The notes under the pieces are model-generated. The model was not told the DNA's origin. It was given only the letters and a program-made list of their open reading frames with translations, and did not search any database. A stretch of DNA of 64,000 bases from Aquatica leii (Eukaryota; Arthropoda; Insecta; Coleoptera; Lampyridae). The position numbers and the translations under genes were made by a program. This document shows positions 33,727-46,031 of the stretch, in pieces (the stretch's first letter is position 1; every line of letters starts with the position of its first letter). Where the stretch lies: the NCBI GenBank assembly GCA_035610365.1, contig CM069432.1, forward strand, positions 163,244,035-163,308,034. The letters run 5' to 3'.

Positions 33727-33945
33727 TGAGGAACATCTAAACGGTCAAAAATATCTGCTTTCGAACATGCAGTGACAATTTATAGTGTTTGTTCTGAATG
33801 TGATTTTAAGTTCAATGGAATTGTGGTAAATGAACTAGCTACCGATAGCAATCCTATATACATGGGATGTTCTGTGGTCGATTATGATTCCACACTTTTG
33901 CACGCAAAACAACGTCTCAGAAGGGCTAAACAAGAACGGTAACAT
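33727..33945 (+). pseudogene. Short coding-like exon with CxxC, unidentified
   Basis: One frame stays open for about 70 codons with balanced codon use despite the AT-rich surroundings. It reads EHAVTIYSVCSECDFKF, then GIVVNELATDSNPIYMGC and ends RLRRAKQER before a stop. There is no ATG and no clear splice sites. The frame at 34345-34620, preceded by a segment reading HHKCHFSLPKELITYFDCA, may be part of the same decayed gene. I do not recognise the family. Confidence 0.3.
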
Positions 33946-34519
33946 TATTTAATAAGAATAAAAGATAATTTATATCAAAGCTTAAATATGTTTAAATACA
34001 GCCACAAGTTCAGAGAACTATTAAAAATATTGCTTTAGATGTTTTTTATGCCCGTTATTAAACTGTTGATCAGATAGCTGTGTAACAAAAATACCATGAA
34101 GCTTTATACAGCGATGCAACTGGATCACTGATGAGTAGTGTAGGAGAATTAAGTTTACTTATTTATTTATATCAAGCCCTTGTAAAGATTGAAAAGAACT
34201 AAACCTATGTTTCAAATGATCTCATCTGCTCAAAACACGAATTAGATTAGTAATCAGTTAATAGAACTGCTACGAATAGGATCCCATCACAAGTGTCATT
34301 TTTCTCTTCCGAAAGAGCTAATCACATATTTCGACTGTGCTTGAATGGGGACAGTAGTAAGGACATTTGCAAAACAGTATAGTCGAGCAAATTATCTATC
34401 TCTGCACTTCAACTTGTATCTTATATCAAATAAACACGGACACGATTCGGAAGATAATTCAAATAAACAAGAAACACAAATACTATTGCATGAATCAATT
34501 CTAGTGAATATTACTCCAA

Positions 34520-34590
34520 TTGATTCACAATTCGGCACAATGGTTATTTTTTATTTTATAAAGAAATGTGGGGCTAACTATACTGACGTT
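34520..34590. repeat. Relic of the 43-45 kb foldback element's end
   Basis: CACAATTCGGCACAATGG, TTTATTTTATAAAGAAATG and GGGGCTAACTATACTGAC parallel the right end of the foldback element at about 44975-45035 (ACACAATTCAGCACAATA, GCGGGACTAACTATACTGAC). Confidence 0.5.
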
Positions 34591-34619
34591 ATGATTGTAG
34601 TGTATGTACATATTAGTTA

Positions 34620-35630
34620 AAAACTTTCTTATTTTGTAATTACTTATTGTTTATATTTACTACTTACTTCTTTATTGTGTTATTTTTTAAAACTAACTAA
34701 AACTAAAGTTTTCTATGACTTTGAATGCATCAAGGAAAACTTTTAATAGAACATTTATTTACCTTTTATTTTATGTTTATAGCTGAAATGAATATAAAAT
34801 AATATGTTAATAATATTTTAAATATTCTTATTGTTATTTATTTTATAGATACTATTAACTTAAGAGTTTTGATATTACGATATTACTTCAAATATTTTGT
34901 GCTATGTAGGTACTTATATGACTATTAACGGTGCATTAAGCACTGCAGTCGTGCCACGATTTTATTTTAGTACGATATTTGTTCGTTATGGTAGAAATTA
35001 TGGTCGATTAAAGAAAAGTATAGATAAAATGCATATTGTAAATATAAAATACTACATTAAGTACGTGTGTTCGTCTATATGTATTTTATAATGCCGTTAG
35101 AATGTAAATTGCGTTCTAAAGACATTGATTTAAGTGCTGGATCGGATTCTACGATCATATAAAATGTTTAAGAAAAAGGCTAATACTATGTAAATGTTAT
35201 GTAGATGTCAATTTTATTACGACAAGATTAAAAAATGAGAAAATAACGTTGTTTCGTGAGTACTATAACAATATATGTAACTATAACATGAAAAATTAAG
35301 TACTTGCTTTTAATTAAATTTTATTTTTTACAGCAACGCAAATTATTTACTACAATTTTAACTGAACGTTATCTTCGTTTTTGTCGAATATACTCAATAC
35401 ATAGTACTTAATAACTGTGTTTAGTTGATACGCATTTAATTTTATTTGCAGTATTTTTAATAAATATATTTTCATTGTTTCTGCTTAAATTTAAAATGTA
35501 CAAGGCTTTAATAAACGTAAAACTAAATTAAATACTAGGATGTGTGTATCTGGTATATCGTATCTTTATTTATTTTACTTTTAATCTCATACAAAATTTG
35601 CCAAATTAACAAAAATAAAACTTGATTAGC
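34620..35630. other. AT-rich stretch, no gene seen
   Basis: The ORF at 34897-35091 has no recognisable domain. No element ends were found. Confidence 0.4.
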
Positions 35631-37987
35631 GGGTTGCACAAAAGATAATTGACCGTTAATTGGAGTTTAATCTTTGATTAAAGTATAGTTATCTTTTAAT
35701 TGTAGTTTAACGGGCCATTAACGGCTAATTAAATATTTAATTGAAGTCGACGTTAATTAGAGATTACCCCTCAATTAACTATATTTTGCGTTGCACAAAA
35801 CTATAATCTCCGATTAAACTCTTGTTAACAAAAGATTATCTAATTGGCGATATTTGGCTGCTTAATCTATAATTAAAGTTTTTCAATAATAAAAAGTTCA
35901 TGATTTACAGTCAAAACTAACTAATAAATTATAGCTACGTTTAATTCAAATTTCGTTTAATACAAAATTATTAAAAAAATAATTATTAAACAAAAATAAT
36001 TATTCGTAATATGCGCGTCATCCGGGAAACATCTACCGGATATGGCCGAAACTTGAACGTACATAAACGTTTTAATCATCGCAGGCTAAATAGCTCCTGT
36101 GTGAGACTTGACTGTCTATAATAGACTCGACGTTTTCCTAGAAACATCGGACTACCGTATAAAATAATTATGTTGTTCAACTTGTCGTCTTCTTCCTCGA
36201 GTAGCTTTGAAGACAGCTTTGCAGCATAAGGTTTATACGAGATAAAGAAAATCCGTTTGAATTGTTAGACGACATTGATTTCAAGAAGAGGTTTCGATTA
36301 AATAAGGCCACCATAATAAACTTGGTACATGCAATTAAAGATAGAATCGAACCAACAAGCTAAAGAAACTAATCCTTTGATGCAAGAGTACAAATATTAA
36401 TGCTCTATTCAGCATATCATAAATTAAATAGTCAGGCTCTCTCATCAATATATAAAGATGCCTACCAAAAAGTGAATGGAAACAAAACAATGGTTCTTTA
36501 GCATTTCTGGTTTTTTATGTGTTGTGGGAGCTGTTGATTGCACACATGTGCATATACAATCACCCGATAGTCTAAATGCTAAATCGTATCACAACAGAAA
36601 AGGATATTTTAGCATTAATGTTTAAGCGATTTGCGATGCCGACTTAAAATTAATTCATTTTATTGTTTATTGGTCAGGATCAGTACACAACAGTATTATT
36701 TTCAATAAATCTCTTCTTCCTGTTGAATTTCGCATCGGAAGATTTGGCAACGGTTACCTATTAGGTGATAGTGGATATCTATGTAATCCTCATCTGCTTA
36801 CATCCAGCAAGTGCCAGTGAAGTAGCATAAAGCAGAGTACATATTATGACAAGTAATATAATAGAAAGGTTTTTTGGAGTTTTGCAGAGAGGATTTCCTT
36901 GCTTGCAATATGGTTGCAGACTCTTAATTAGCACAACATTAATTGCAACAGTTCTTAATATGCAAAATGTATAAAAACAACATAATTTATTGTAATTTTT
37001 TATTTATAAAACTAATACTGTGCTTTATATTTTCTTAAAATTGATTAAATATTACTTCTTTCAGTAATTTGACAATTTATAATTTTTTGCTTTTGAAATT
37101 TTTCTTATAAATAACTCGGGAGGAGTTGCCACAGGTACTGCAGTAAATAGGAGTGTGCGAAAGACAATAATACGAGATAATACAGGTTGAGGTTCAGCCA
37201 CATGAAATGATTCTCATTTGCCCATTTTTACTAAGGATACAAATTAATATTAGATTTCATTGTAATTATTTCCCAATTTACCAAAATAGTAAGCTGTAAA
37301 GCAATTCAAAGCAATTTCTAGGTGGCTCATTTTGGTATGCAATGTTCGCTAGCAAAACCTCTTGATCGGCAGTTATTAAGAGGTTGAAAACTCCACGAGA
37401 AGCAGATTTTTTCATCATACATAGTACAACTTTTAGGTACTAGCTTGCATGTCCTGTTTCCCAGTTCTGTTTTATCTTCAGTTTGATATATACAAATAAA
37501 GTTTCAGGTATTTTGCTGTTCGGAGGCCTGTTTAATCGATGCATTACATTCGTTGGTGATGTTTGTTGACACCGAACATTTCTTTTCAACTATAAATCTT
37601 TTAGCCAGTTACTCCTTTATATTGTTATCTAAAGTAAAGGATAAAAGGAATTAAGCAAGAAATTTTATAGAATTAGAAATTTTTTATCGGTAAACATAAA
37701 ATAAAACTATCTATCTATACAGAAGCAAGATTTTCCAAAATGATAATATAACTATTTATAAGAAAACGTGAATATTATAGTAATACCATTGTAATACTCA
37801 CTTTACTACAATATTTATTAACGTTTTTTTCTTAATTTAAATAAATATTTGTAAATAACCTCCTTTTTGGTAGTCATTTTTGTTTCATAAACTGACATTA
37901 AAACGCGCGGTTGTCAAGTTGACTAGCAGTTAATGGTCGATTAACTAATGGACCGTTAATCATAGATTAAATTGTTTTGTGCAACGC
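35631..37987 (+). mobile_element. PIF/Harbinger-type element, degraded
   Basis: The left end GGGTTGCACAAAAG (35631) and right end TTTTGTGCAACGC (to 37987) are inverted repeats of the GTTGCACAAA type seen in insect Harbingers. A second left-end copy, GCGTTGCACAAAAC, lies inside at about 35788. Subterminal DNA on both sides is crowded with TTAATnnnCGATTAA-like repeats. The interior contains a broken transposase at 36231-36970. A target duplication could not be fixed. Confidence 0.75.
36231..36970 (+). pseudogene. PIF/Harbinger transposase (HARBI1-like), broken
   Basis: In shifting frames: RDKENPFELLDDIDFKKRFR and ATIINLVHAIKDRIEP (N-terminal part); VVGAVDCTHVHIQSP (first catalytic Asp region); NAKSYHNRKGYFSINV; SGSVHNSIIFNKS (family GS.HDS..F..S; the Asp is Asn here); FGNGYLLGDSGY (DSGY box); and a C-terminal segment reading AERISLL.I. 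Several stops and shifts are present. In intact relatives this DDE nuclease works with a MADF/Myb-like partner; none is seen here. Confidence 0.8.
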
Positions 37988-38382
37988 AATTGAATGTTAA
38001 TTATTAATTAATCGACGATTAGTAAATCGCCAATTAACCAGATTTTTAAATATTTAAATATAGTTTATAGATTGTGACTATATATGTTTTATAATTTTGT
38101 TGATTTGTATTCGGACGAAAGTGCCTGCGATGAAATAATTAGCTCGCAGAATAAAAGAGTTGAATTGAATTTTTATACATTTTTGTTGCGGTAGTATCTA
38201 TTTCCTTAGCTGATTTGTAAGTATGTTTATCGCTTTTTTTTGTATTAGTATAAAGTTTATACTTGATTTGTATTGATTTTAAGATAATATAATACTGAAT
38301 AATACGCAATAAGGATTTTTATTTAAAAAAAAGTATTTTGTGTAAGTTTAGATAATTACTTTCAACACTTTCAACACACATT

Positions 38383-38649
38383 TTGTTTTATATTTTTCTA
38401 AAACACCAGTGTCTACGAAGTAAGCACGACATTCTGCAAATAAAAAAATTACTAAGAGTCCTAATAGCACTTTTCATAGTTTCACTGTTCCTAATAATTA
38501 ACATATGTTTTGCATCTCTTACATTAAAAAAATTCAACACGACACCCTTTTCTCTTGTTTACAAGAGTTCTGAACGAGAACCAAAGAGGTCTTATAATTC
38601 AAAAAGAAGTCTTTCTGTTTTCGTCACTGACATGACATCACCTAAGTAA
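38383..38649 (+). CDS. Possible terminal exon with one membrane segment, unidentified
   Basis: The frame lacks an ATG near its beginning, but TTTCTAAAACACCAG just before TGTCTACG could be a splice acceptor (about 38409). The peptide has a hydrophobic stretch (VLIALFIVSLFLIINICFA) followed by a basic, Ser-rich tail ending TDMTSPK. It ends about 50 bp before the mariner-like left end at 38701. Coding status is uncertain. Confidence 0.25.
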   Translation: MFYIFLKHQCLRSKHDILQIKKLLRVLIALFIVSLFLIINICFASLTLKKFNTTPFSLVYKSSEREPKRSYNSKRSLSVFVTDMTSPK

Positions 38650-39442
38650 CATACTAAAAATGTTATTCAAAATGTGAGTTCGATTTGTTATCTTTGTATA
38701 CAGGGTGGTCACTTTTGCAATGAACAGCACTAGGATATCATAAAGCGGTAGAGATACACAGTTGTTTAAATTACAAAAAAATGTACGTTTTCATTCTTAT
38801 CGGTTTGAAAAAAAAATTTAAACATCTTGAAAAGCTGATGTACTTCGTTTTACTATTTAACTCATGTCTTTGTTATTACCTTATTGTATTAGATTTACAT
38901 AAGTCGAAATCGGTTATTTACTGAACGATTCAATAATTTTTTAAGCCTACAGATCTTCATGTTTTTATAGGTAACTTTTGTTTTTCTTATTACCGCTGTT
39001 TCATATTTTTATACTGTTGAATAGAGAAAAAATACAAATTTAACGATGTAACACAGATGGGACATCTAACTTTATTACCTACATAAAAACATCAACTTAA
39101 CAATTTATTGTCAAAATCTTGTTACCACAAAATAACAAGTGAATAGAAACTATAACCATTCATTAAAACTACGTGAATTACTCAATAGTTATTTGTATCA
39201 CTAGTCCGGAAAGTGCTATTTTGCGAGTATGAGCATAATTACATATTTACAAAAGGCAAAATACTTTTAGGACGTGTGATACACAACTTTTTTTGTGCCG
39301 AACTTTGAAAAAAAAAATGTTTAAAAAATGATTTATTTTATTAACTAAATTTAAATATTCCATGTTGATAACAACGAAATCTGTAATTTTGAATTTCAAT
39401 TGTTTATGTAAATATACTTAATTTTGTTACAATTTAATTAAC

Positions 39443-39942
39443 TTGATTAAAAGTATTATTTATTTATATCGTCTTAAAATGGATATTCCTCCACACATTA
39501 AAGAAGCTGCACAAAATGTGATAACAATTTGTTGCCGACCAAATCTTTGGATCGGTACTGGAAACCACAATCTTGTTAACTGGTGTACTAAAAATTCAGT
39601 AAGCGTCTACAATAAGTATGTTTTATTATATACAGGACACTGCATTTGCAGAAATAGTGGGACGGCATTAGTAAGTCAGGGAACTAATATCATGTAGTTG
39701 AAAAAGACAGTACTGTTGCCGAAGAATACATAGAAGACTCCTTGACACCTAAAATCTCAATAGACAATCAACTAACAAGACAATGTAATTCCATACCACA
39801 GTGTTCCAGAAGTTTTGCTAATGTCGATGGCATTCAACCAAATTGTAACGTTCCAAACTTACAATTCAACTTAAATGATGCGAGTTTACTTTATATAAAT
39901 ATTTCAAACTGCACAATTAACTTGAATTTAAATAAGTAAGTT
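39443..39942 (+). pseudogene. Crypton recombinase deletion derivative (N-terminus joined to C-terminus)
   Basis: The first part reads MDIPPHIKEAAQNVI...LVNWCTKNSVSVYN.YVLL, the N-terminal region of Crypton recombinases (compare QEWCNGNKIKV.SENVML in the 25-kb copy). It runs directly into YTGHCICRNSGTALVSQGTNI (box II, HxxR-like), then in another frame TVAEEYIEDSLTPKISI (nucleophile Tyr region) and the Asn-rich tail ending NISNCTINLNLNK. The central domain with the first catalytic Arg is missing, as is the RHGGW stretch. It is a dead internal-deletion copy. Confidence 0.8.
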
Positions 39943-40469
39943 TCTTATAATGAATGATAGATATATATGCTGTTGGTTAAGCTAAAAGTTACAATTTAAA
40001 GGTATAGATGTTTCATATACATAAGTATACTTCGTTCTCTTTGTCAATAAGATTGAAATAAGTTTGCGTTCGTTATTAGAACAGTCGTTATAGGTAATTT
40101 GGAGTAGTATAATAGTTAACCAAGCTCATAAAATAATTTTGACACAAATGACATGACACATAAACTATTGAAGGAAGGGGAATCTAGTTATAAAATTCTA
40201 CTACATTTAACCTTGACTTTACCAGCCTAGTCCGGAAAAGTAATTTTTCCGGCCGATTATATTGCTTGTAAAATACGTCAAAACGGACGGAAGCATAAAA
40301 AAACATTTTCATTTGTTTTATGCAAAGCAATGCTCTTTGATTCACGTTCTCTACTGTATTTTAAATGCTTGCTGGTGCGATAGTCTAAATAATAAATAAT
40401 TTGTACTTATAAGTGTTCCACATTTTTTATTAGTCTACCGTACAGTATATTTTTACTGAGCCCTACAGG

Positions 40470-41160
40470 AAATAATCAAGAGGGTTTAAACAAGGAGATC
40501 GTGGTGGCCAGCGCACGGGGCCATTAGTTCCTATCCAAAAAACTGGAAACCGTTTGTTCAAATACTGAGTACAAATTCTATTATTATGAGAAGAACCATC
40601 TTGCTAAAACCACCCATAAATTTCTTAACTTTTGTAAATTATCTAGTATCTCTTCAAAATCATTCTGAAGAAACTCCAGGTAAAATTGACCAGTTAAGCG
40701 AGCTGGAATAAAAATGAGCTTAGTAATTGGTCGTCTAAAAGACCGCATCAAACATTACCAGTGAAACAAATTTGCGACCTTACTTTCTGCGTTAAGTGAA
40801 GGTTATCACTAGCAAACAAATGTTTATTTCTTCTATTATAAAGTTTCGTCAGACTATAGTATTTTGGCAGGAAACTCAGGATCTTCCAAAAGTTGATCAC
40901 GAAACATTTAAACTTGAAATCATGGTATTTATGTTTCTTTAGAATTTTTAAGGCCTTGGTTTTGTTAAATTACATTCTAAAGCAATTTTCATTTGTGAAG
41001 ATTCCGGATTTATATTAATTTGTACGAACACATTTATTTCATTTGCAGTTTTAATTACTTGACAATCGCTTACGTTGTGTAGAGTACCAAACTCATTTAG
41101 GTGAATATTCAAATGTTGAAATATGGCCCTGTTTGGTTACTTTCTTTCGGGATACAATAC
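40470..41160 (-). pseudogene. Mariner-like transposase remnant
   Basis: Minus-strand segments in mixed frames include ARLTGQFYLEFLQNDFEEIL, a RNLWVVLARW-like piece where the family has the second Asp region, and RALATTISLF.P / GPVRWPPRSPCLNPLDYFLW (family RWPARSPDLTPLDFFLWG). This is the C-terminal half of a mariner-like DDE transposase with many stops. Confidence 0.65.
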
Positions 41161-41639
41161 TGCGTAACTTTGCAAAGCAGTCACTGAATTACGATGACTT
41201 ATGTATATAAATATTATACATATATAGTCTTTCATTAACTGAATGTCTCGGCATTATAAGTAAATACCAATAACAACCCTTACGTTTAACAACAATTATA
41301 AATAAACAATAATGAAATTTATTTACAGCACTAAACAAAAATTATAACTATTTTGAGATAATTTTGACAGTTTTGCGTGCGAAAACTTTGTGACAATTAG
41401 ATATGGACAATAAATTGTTAAATTAATGTGTTAATGTAATTAATAAAGTTAGATGACCCATGTATTATCCCAACGGCATTTCACAAGTGACCACTTTGTA
41501 TAATCGAGTAAGTTATCCATAATAAGATTTGTTAATCCCGTTGAATAATCATATAATAAGACATTCAACTTTTAGTGCCATTCTTAAATGGTGAACGTGG
41601 TTTAATTGACTACATAATAACAGTCACGTCGTTGACAAT

Positions 41640-42180
41640 TAGCACTGATTGAAAAATGGAACGCAGATAGTGAGTTTTTAAGAAATATTTTGTTTACGGA
41701 GGAATGCCCGTTCACACGGCATAATAAACCAATTGTGCAAAATAACAAAGTATGGACTATAGACAATCCTTACAAATTTGTACAAACCAAAACCCAATAT
41801 CTCCAAAAAGTTAAAGCTTGGATGGGGATATTAGGTCATCGCATTATAAGACTATTTTTCTTACACGGAATGCTAACAAGAGAGCGCTTCTTGTATTTGT
41901 TGAAAGAGGATACAGCTTTGCCAGTAACCGTATTTGCTAAAGACAACCAAGAAATTTGTTCCAGATGGTTGGTTGTCCCGCACACAACAAGCGAGATGTG
42001 TACGAATTTTTAAATGACAGTTTCTCATTGGTCCAAATTGTGCAATTAACTAGTTCGCTCGTTTCGAGTGGGGATAAAAATTACAACATTAATTAGTGAA
42101 TGTTAGACGCCAATTTTACGACATTGTTTAGCAGTAAATGGTGGTTTGTTTGAACATTTGCTACGATCTTTAATTTTTGC
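41640..42180 (+). pseudogene. Second mariner-like transposase piece, opposite orientation
   Basis: The frame from 41690 reads FTEECPFTRHNKPIVQNNK (family FTDEA.FTR.G..N..N), then IDNPYKF, KVKAWMGILGHRIIRLFF, GMLTRERFLYLL, and in a shifted frame GCPAHNKRDVYEFLNDSF. The end reads LRHCLAVNGGLFEHLL, a typical C-terminus. The first catalytic Asp position is Glu, and a frameshift precedes GCPAH. It lies outside the 38.7-41.5 kb element and faces it, so it is a separate insertion. Confidence 0.75.
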
Positions 42181-42301
42181 TGTAATGTTGTGTTTTTTGT
42201 AGCTTTCCTTTTTCGGAGGCTGTTTAAAAGTATCAAATCTTTTTCGCTTAACATAAACTCTTAAACGTTATACTATATAATCTCACGTCTTTGTATATAA
42301 C

Positions 42302-42332
42302 CACAGATAAATAAGGTATACAGATAGCCAAC
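42302..42332. repeat. 31-bp perfect inverted repeat, left copy (right copy 46690-46720)
   Basis: The segment starts CACAGATAAATAAGGTATAC and is present as an exact reverse complement at 46690-46720. The 4.4 kb between them contain the foldback and pogo-like fragments. The two copies could be ends of one element or unrelated copies of a small repeat. Confidence 0.55.
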
Positions 42333-43043
42333 CGCATGCATTAAATTGGACGGTACTTTTCTGGCGGCCAAATGAAATTAGTTTGGCGGCAACACACTTG
42401 TGAGATTAGCGCTGTAATAGCGCTACCCAAAGAATAGTCAGAAAATGAATTGTAGAAATTTTGTAACTATGGTACATCTATTTGTTTGCAGATGGCTAAA
42501 TATTTGTATGTATATCGTTATATTCTAATTATTGTGAGTCTTATCTTATTTTTCGTTATCTTGTAATTCAGCATTTGTTTGTACAAGGAGCACGTACAAT
42601 TGCTGGAAAGTGAACACACGATTTTTTTACGCTTCTTATTTCATGATGACAAATACGCATTTTACCTAAGGTGCTTCAAGTTATAAAATTATAATTCTTA
42701 CATAATTTAACAAGAATGTATATATAAATGGTAATCAAATTAAATCTACGAAAGTTACACAAATTTCAAAAAATGTATAATTATATCGGAACAATTTGTT
42801 AATTTTTGAAAAAATAATTTATTGTCATTAATTTACTAGTAAAAACATTATAATAAGAAAACACGTATTTAACACATTTTCTCTTGATTCAATAAAGTTC
42901 TTATTTTTTCGATATACAAGATTTCGTGAAATGTTGAGATGGTAATTTCCTGTTCAAATTATTCCACGCTATCACTTTCATTTTCTAAATTTTTTTCTAG
43001 AAGTTAATATACTAGATATGCAAATATCCATTACTTGCTTGTT

Positions 43044-45033
43044 GTTAGTCCCACTTTTTTTGATAAACTAAAAAACTACTATTGTGCTGAATTGTGTTCA
43101 GTATGTGCTATCTTGTGCCCTAAAAACAATTTCTTTTTTTCCGTGTTTATTTTACGGAGACTATCAATCAAAAACTACTAGTGTGCTGAATTGTGCTCAG
43201 TATGTGTAAAATAATTGTTATTTCTTTTTATATGTAGATTTTATGAAACAACAAATTATTTTTTTTCTTAATATAATAATATTTTATTTTTAGAATCATC
43301 AGAAAAAAAATTTGGTTTCATACTTTTGAGTACCACCAAGCACGGTGTCGTGTATCACTAGTGTTACGCGTACCACAGTTTGGGAAATGTAAGATTTGTA
43401 GATACAGTCTTTGGATACAGTACAAGTTATCCCTCTTGGTGATTCTGTTTACAAAATCCACTTTTCCTTCGTAGCTTTCTTTATGTTGGTGTTTCTGTAA
43501 CAGTTCCTCCTAAGTGCTTTTTTAAGGTGCATCTTTTTTCTTTATATTGCAAGTTGTAGCTTTCCTTTTGGGGTCTCTTCACGTCTAAGAAAAGTAGATT
43601 TCCATTTTGCTCTTTTTCTATAGTAAGCTCGATTGCTCTGTGCAGTGCGTTGATGTGGCCCAGAAATTGTTGGTTTCTAATAGATGCCATCATTAGGTTA
43701 AAAAAAAAAACATGCAGCTTTGCTTACAATAACTATAAAAAATTTGAACCAATATAGTCTCTGTACCTAGCATTATTGATGTTAAAATTTTTTAAAATAA
43801 CACGACAAACTAAATTGTTTAGAATAGATTCATAATATTTCAAATTTCTGGCAAAAAATTTAAACACATTAAGGCGAGGTTTCAGTCGATCTACAACTCT
43901 GGAACGCGCGTCGATATTATTAATCACATTTTAGCAAGTACTCACAAATATTTACTTACTATTGTAGTAATCTTTCAAGTCATGGATTTTAGAACAATTG
44001 ACAATAAACGTGTCCTTAGAAGGAATTTTAGTTTGGTATAAAGTTTTTAATAAAGCGAAACTTTTTGGTATATTATTACGCCAATTGGGGTTTTTGAACT
44101 TAAATGTTTGTCGTAAAAGTTTCGCTTCGTTTAAAAACTACAGAACAAAATTAAATCTCCTTCTAGGAAAACATTTATTATTAATAATTCAGGGCTAATG
44201 ACTTGGAAGATGACCACAATATTTGTGGGCGAAAAAGCTATATGACAAAATTTAAATTGTTCTGTTTAGTAGTTTCTGAGATTTCTAAGTTAATGTAAAG
44301 GAACGACAGCAGAAAGTAAAAAATATTGTCATTTTCATGAAATTCGTAAGCGTAAAAAATATATATAAATACAGGTTACTACAAAAATATTTGTAAAAAA
44401 AATTACGCATTACAATTTTTACTTAGGTAACTTTATATTTATGATTAAATATTACTGCAGAAAACATGAATAAAGTATTGCAATTATTATTTTTTACTAT
44501 TACAGACATGTAATCTTAAATGTATACACGGATTGTTTTTAGTGTAGTACAATAAACAGTAAGATGTCATTTTTCATTTTGTATAAAACAAAAAGACAAC
44601 GTTATCTACTATCATAATAATAATTTTGCCGCCATGAACTCTGTAAATGGTGAAAAGATAGAAATTGTTTCTGCGGCACAAAATAGCACTTACTGACCAC
44701 TACTCAGCACAATAGTTACTTTTCATTTTATCGAAAAAGGCAAAGTCATGTATTATCGTAAAAACTTTTTTGTTCATAAAATCTGCAAATAAAAAGAAAG
44801 AACAATTGTTTTTACGGCACAAAGTAGTACATAATGGGCACAATTTCAGCACACTAGTTGTTTTTGATTTTATCGAAAAAAACGAGGCTATCTGTTTTCG
44901 AAAAAATTGATGGTTTTTTGTGAAAACAGTAAATGGAAAAAAGGAAATTGTTTTTGCGGCGCAAGATAGCACATACTGAACACAATTCAGCACAATAATA
45001 TTTTTTAGTTTATCAAAAAAGGCGGGACTAACT
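43044..45033. mobile_element. Foldback-type element with tandem subunits in its arms
   Basis: The left arm (from GTTAGTCCCAC at 43044) and right arm (to GCGGGACTAAC at about 45033) are inverted repeats. The arms contain repeated units with TTGTGCTGAATTGTG, TCAGTATGTGC and TATCTTG.GCC: two units on the left about 100 bp apart, three on the right about 140 bp apart. A Penelope-like fragment lies inside at 43481-43693. A relic of the end is at 34520-34590. Confidence 0.7.
43481..43693 (-). pseudogene. Penelope-like reverse transcriptase fragment
   Basis: The 70-residue frame reads FLGHINALHRAIELTIEKEQ, then NGNLLFLDVKRPQKES. This matches the family pattern FL.HLN..H..I.FT.E.E..G.LPFLDV.V.R, the C-terminal RT region of Penelope-like elements. 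Nothing else of the element is recognisable nearby, so it is a short fragment. Confidence 0.6.
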
Positions 45034-45039
45034 ATACTG

Positions 45040-45480
45040 ACATATTTTCAATGACGCTCTCCAAAATTTTTTCTGTGTTGTTGCATTATACACAAATTCG
45101 TGTACACGTTAACGAAATCTTTAAATGCCATATCGTTGATATCTGCTAAAGTTGCATATAAAGCTCAAAATAATTTTAACTGAGTAAGATAGTGGAAGAA
45201 AATCATCTTCATCCCAATCAAATTTGACTCCTCTTTCTTGAAAATCATGTTTCACAATGTCTGCTTTTTGAAAATAATTTATAATGGTTTGCTGTTTTAC
45301 ATTGATATCCATATTTTGCTGAGATCTCTAATGGCGTCCAGTAAACTTATACTAGTGGTGTGCATGCCAATTATTTCTTTGGTAAACAATAAACAATCAA
45401 AGAAAAGTTTTGTGTCTTCTGCATTAAAAATATCGTCTTCAACGTACCCTCCACTTAAATTATGTAAGTTTTAAGAGTCG
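45040..45480 (-). pseudogene. Pogo/Tigger-type transposase fragment with internal deletion
   Basis: On the minus strand: LSGGYVEDDIFNAEDTKLFF (family DIFNADETGLFF, first catalytic Asp region), shortly followed by SLLDAIRDLSKIW, QQTIINYFQKADIVKHDF and WDEDDFLPL. The latter is the C-terminal part of Tigger/Jerky-like DDE proteins (LDAI..A.W..V...TI..CF.KAGF). The middle of the DDE domain is missing and a frameshift separates the two parts. Confidence 0.7.
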
Positions 45481-46031
45481 GATAACAATGTATTTTCCGT
45501 ATTTCGCATCAATTGCACATTATAAGTAGGTAATTGAATACCGTTCTGCATGTATAGCTTTATGTTTACATTGCATTTATTCATTTATTCAAGTACATAT
45601 TTTAACTGACCTACGTAACGTCACCTCATGTAAGCATCTACGTTATCTTCTAGTTGTTTTTAGTGTACTCGTGCAGTTCTTAGAATAAAAACGTTGTGAT
45701 AACATTTGTTTTTGGTGTCAGTAAATTACTGAGAAAAAATGTATAGTCTTTAGAACTAAATTAAACATCATAACTAGGTCTGAGTAGTGGTATCGATATT
45801 CGATACACAAAATACTGTATCACTCACCTCTAATCATAACATCATTATAACATCGTTTTTCATTTTTTTTAATTCACAGTGTCAATAAACTTAGGGCAGT
45901 AATAAATGTAAGATGTCCGTAATTTTCGTTTTATTTGGCTCCAAATTTAAATATTTGAAATGTTGCATTAGAACAATACTTTTTGCTTGTATTGATGCTA
46001 TAATTTCACCTTTTAAATTAATCCGATACAC

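Larger units (their letters stand above)
38701..41498 (-). mobile_element. Mariner-like element, 2.8 kb, with nested insertion
   Basis: The ends CAGGGTGGTCACTTTTGCAA (38701) and the complement of CAAAGTGGTCACTTGTGAAA (to 41498) are inverted repeats flanked by TA on both sides. A minus-strand transposase remnant lies at about 40470-41160. A Crypton fragment (39443-39942) sits between the left end and that remnant, probably as a later insertion. Confidence 0.7.

Noticed and set aside
39600..39635. A GT...AG segment that could be a tiny intron in the Crypton fragment
   Set aside because: The peptide continues sensibly through it (SVSVYNKYVLL matches the family). The missing core is better explained by deletion.
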